Positions 5,957 through 6,095 of a stretch of DNA of 6,095 nucleotides are shown one piece after another. The stretch covers positions 1-6,095 of the forward strand of contig QNBS01000147.1 of assembly GCA_003644175.1 (NCBI GenBank), read 5' to 3'. Numbering within the stretch: position 1 is the first letter of the stretch; every line of letters starts with the position of its first letter. The DNA is from Planctomycetota bacterium. Lineage in GTDB: Bacteria > Planctomycetota > Phycisphaerae > Sedimentisphaerales > Anaerohalosphaeraceae. Position numbers and translations under genes: made by a program. Below the pieces are notes generated by a model. The model worked only from the letters and a program-made list of their open reading frames with translations, was not told where the DNA came from and did no database searches.

Positions 5957-5985
5957 AGAATAAACGCTTTAGCAAAAAAAGTCAA
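5957..5985 (-). promoter_or_regulatory. Near-consensus sigma70-type promoter of the minus-strand island
   Basis: TTGACT (5985-5980) and TATTCT (5962-5957) are separated by exactly 17 bases on the minus strand. It is the best promoter match in the window and would start transcription near 5950, just before the DUF4258 remnant. Its -35 box immediately follows the T-run of the terminator of the upstream transcript. Confidence 0.65.
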
Positions 5986-5987
5986 TT

Positions 5988-6021
5988 AAAAAAAGCCCCC
6001 TCGGCGTACCGTGGGGGCTTT
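5988..6021 (-). terminator. Rho-independent terminator of a minus-strand transcript entering from the right
   Basis: AAAGCCCCC (5992-6000) and GGGGGCTTT (6013-6021) form a perfect 9-bp stem, with an inner CGG/CCG pairing around CGTA. Read on the minus strand the stem runs into seven T (5994-5988), giving a strong intrinsic terminator. On the + strand only three T follow, so termination there would be weaker. Confidence 0.85.
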
Positions 6022-6025
6022 GATA

Positions 6026-6095
6026 TCAGAAAACAGTCGATGCTTGAAGCAGGCGAAAGGCCTGACTTTCGCGATCGTTATGAACATTTCTGTTC
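6026..6095 (-). CDS. Possible C-terminal end of an unidentified minus-strand gene (partial)
   Basis: One minus-strand frame is open from the right edge to a TGA at 6028-6026, giving NRNVHNDRESQAFRLLQAST then V-F. The stop lies four bases before the terminator stem, which is where the end of a terminated gene should be. The stretch is only 22 residues and matches no family I recognise. A second frame is also open but reads through the terminator, which makes it less likely. A 5-bp hairpin CAGGC-GAAAG-GCCTG (6050-6064) leaves a non-coding RNA end as an alternative. Confidence 0.25.
   Translation of the reverse strand, partial: NRNVHNDRESQAFRLLQASTVF

Noticed and set aside
6050..6064. Hairpin CAGGC-GAAAG-GCCTG as part of a structured RNA
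   Set aside because: It is a lone 5-bp stem at the window edge with no surrounding motif of a known RNA family.
1..6095. CRISPR array, insertion sequence ends, tRNA or rRNA genes
   Set aside because: No regularly spaced repeats, transposase signatures, cloverleaf or rRNA motifs were found on either strand.

Overview
The window looks like bacterial chromosome from a G+C-rich, polysaccharide-degrading lineage. A Planctomycetota (Phycisphaerae-like) or related environmental genome would fit the GH106-type rhamnosidase, an exported FAH-family enzyme and a dispersed 'SERSEES'-type repeat. This taxonomic guess is inference only; no rRNA or other phylogenetic marker has been placed.

Left part (1-2340): the C-terminal ~414 residues of a large GH106-like glycoside hydrolase run off the left edge on the + strand. 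It converges on a complete minus-strand fumarylacetoacetate hydrolase (FAH) family protein that carries a predicted Sec signal peptide. The FAH gene has a good Shine-Dalgarno, a plausible sigma70-type promoter (spacer 17) and a GC hairpin close to the predicted 5' end of its mRNA.

Middle (2341-3957): a leader of about 190 bases holds a possible promoter and one copy of a common dispersed bacterial repeat. It precedes a complete, apparently functional miaB (tRNA ms2i6A methylthiotransferase) with all six expected cysteines.

Right part (3954-5985): a minus-strand block with visibly lower G+C (24/60 at 4921-4980, 22/60 at 5821-5880, against 40/60 inside miaB at 3121-3180). In transcription order it holds a 5'-truncated DUF4258 remnant, an intact DUF2283 protein, a PD-(D/E)XK nuclease-like protein, a minimal nucleotidyltransferase (MNT/MntA-like) and a second nucleotidyltransferase gene broken by an internal deletion exactly at its catalytic DxD. 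The block begins at a near-consensus promoter placed directly behind a strong terminator that serves a gene beyond the right edge. Its far end overlaps the miaB stop codon by 4 bases.

This block reads as a partly decayed toxin-antitoxin or defence-type island abutting a housekeeping gene. The two broken genes are not visible as ordinary ORFs and were found by joining frames by eye. Whether the intact nuclease and MNT genes form a working two-gene system is the most interesting open question here. Nothing in the window is a CRISPR array, insertion sequence, tRNA or rRNA gene that I can recognise.
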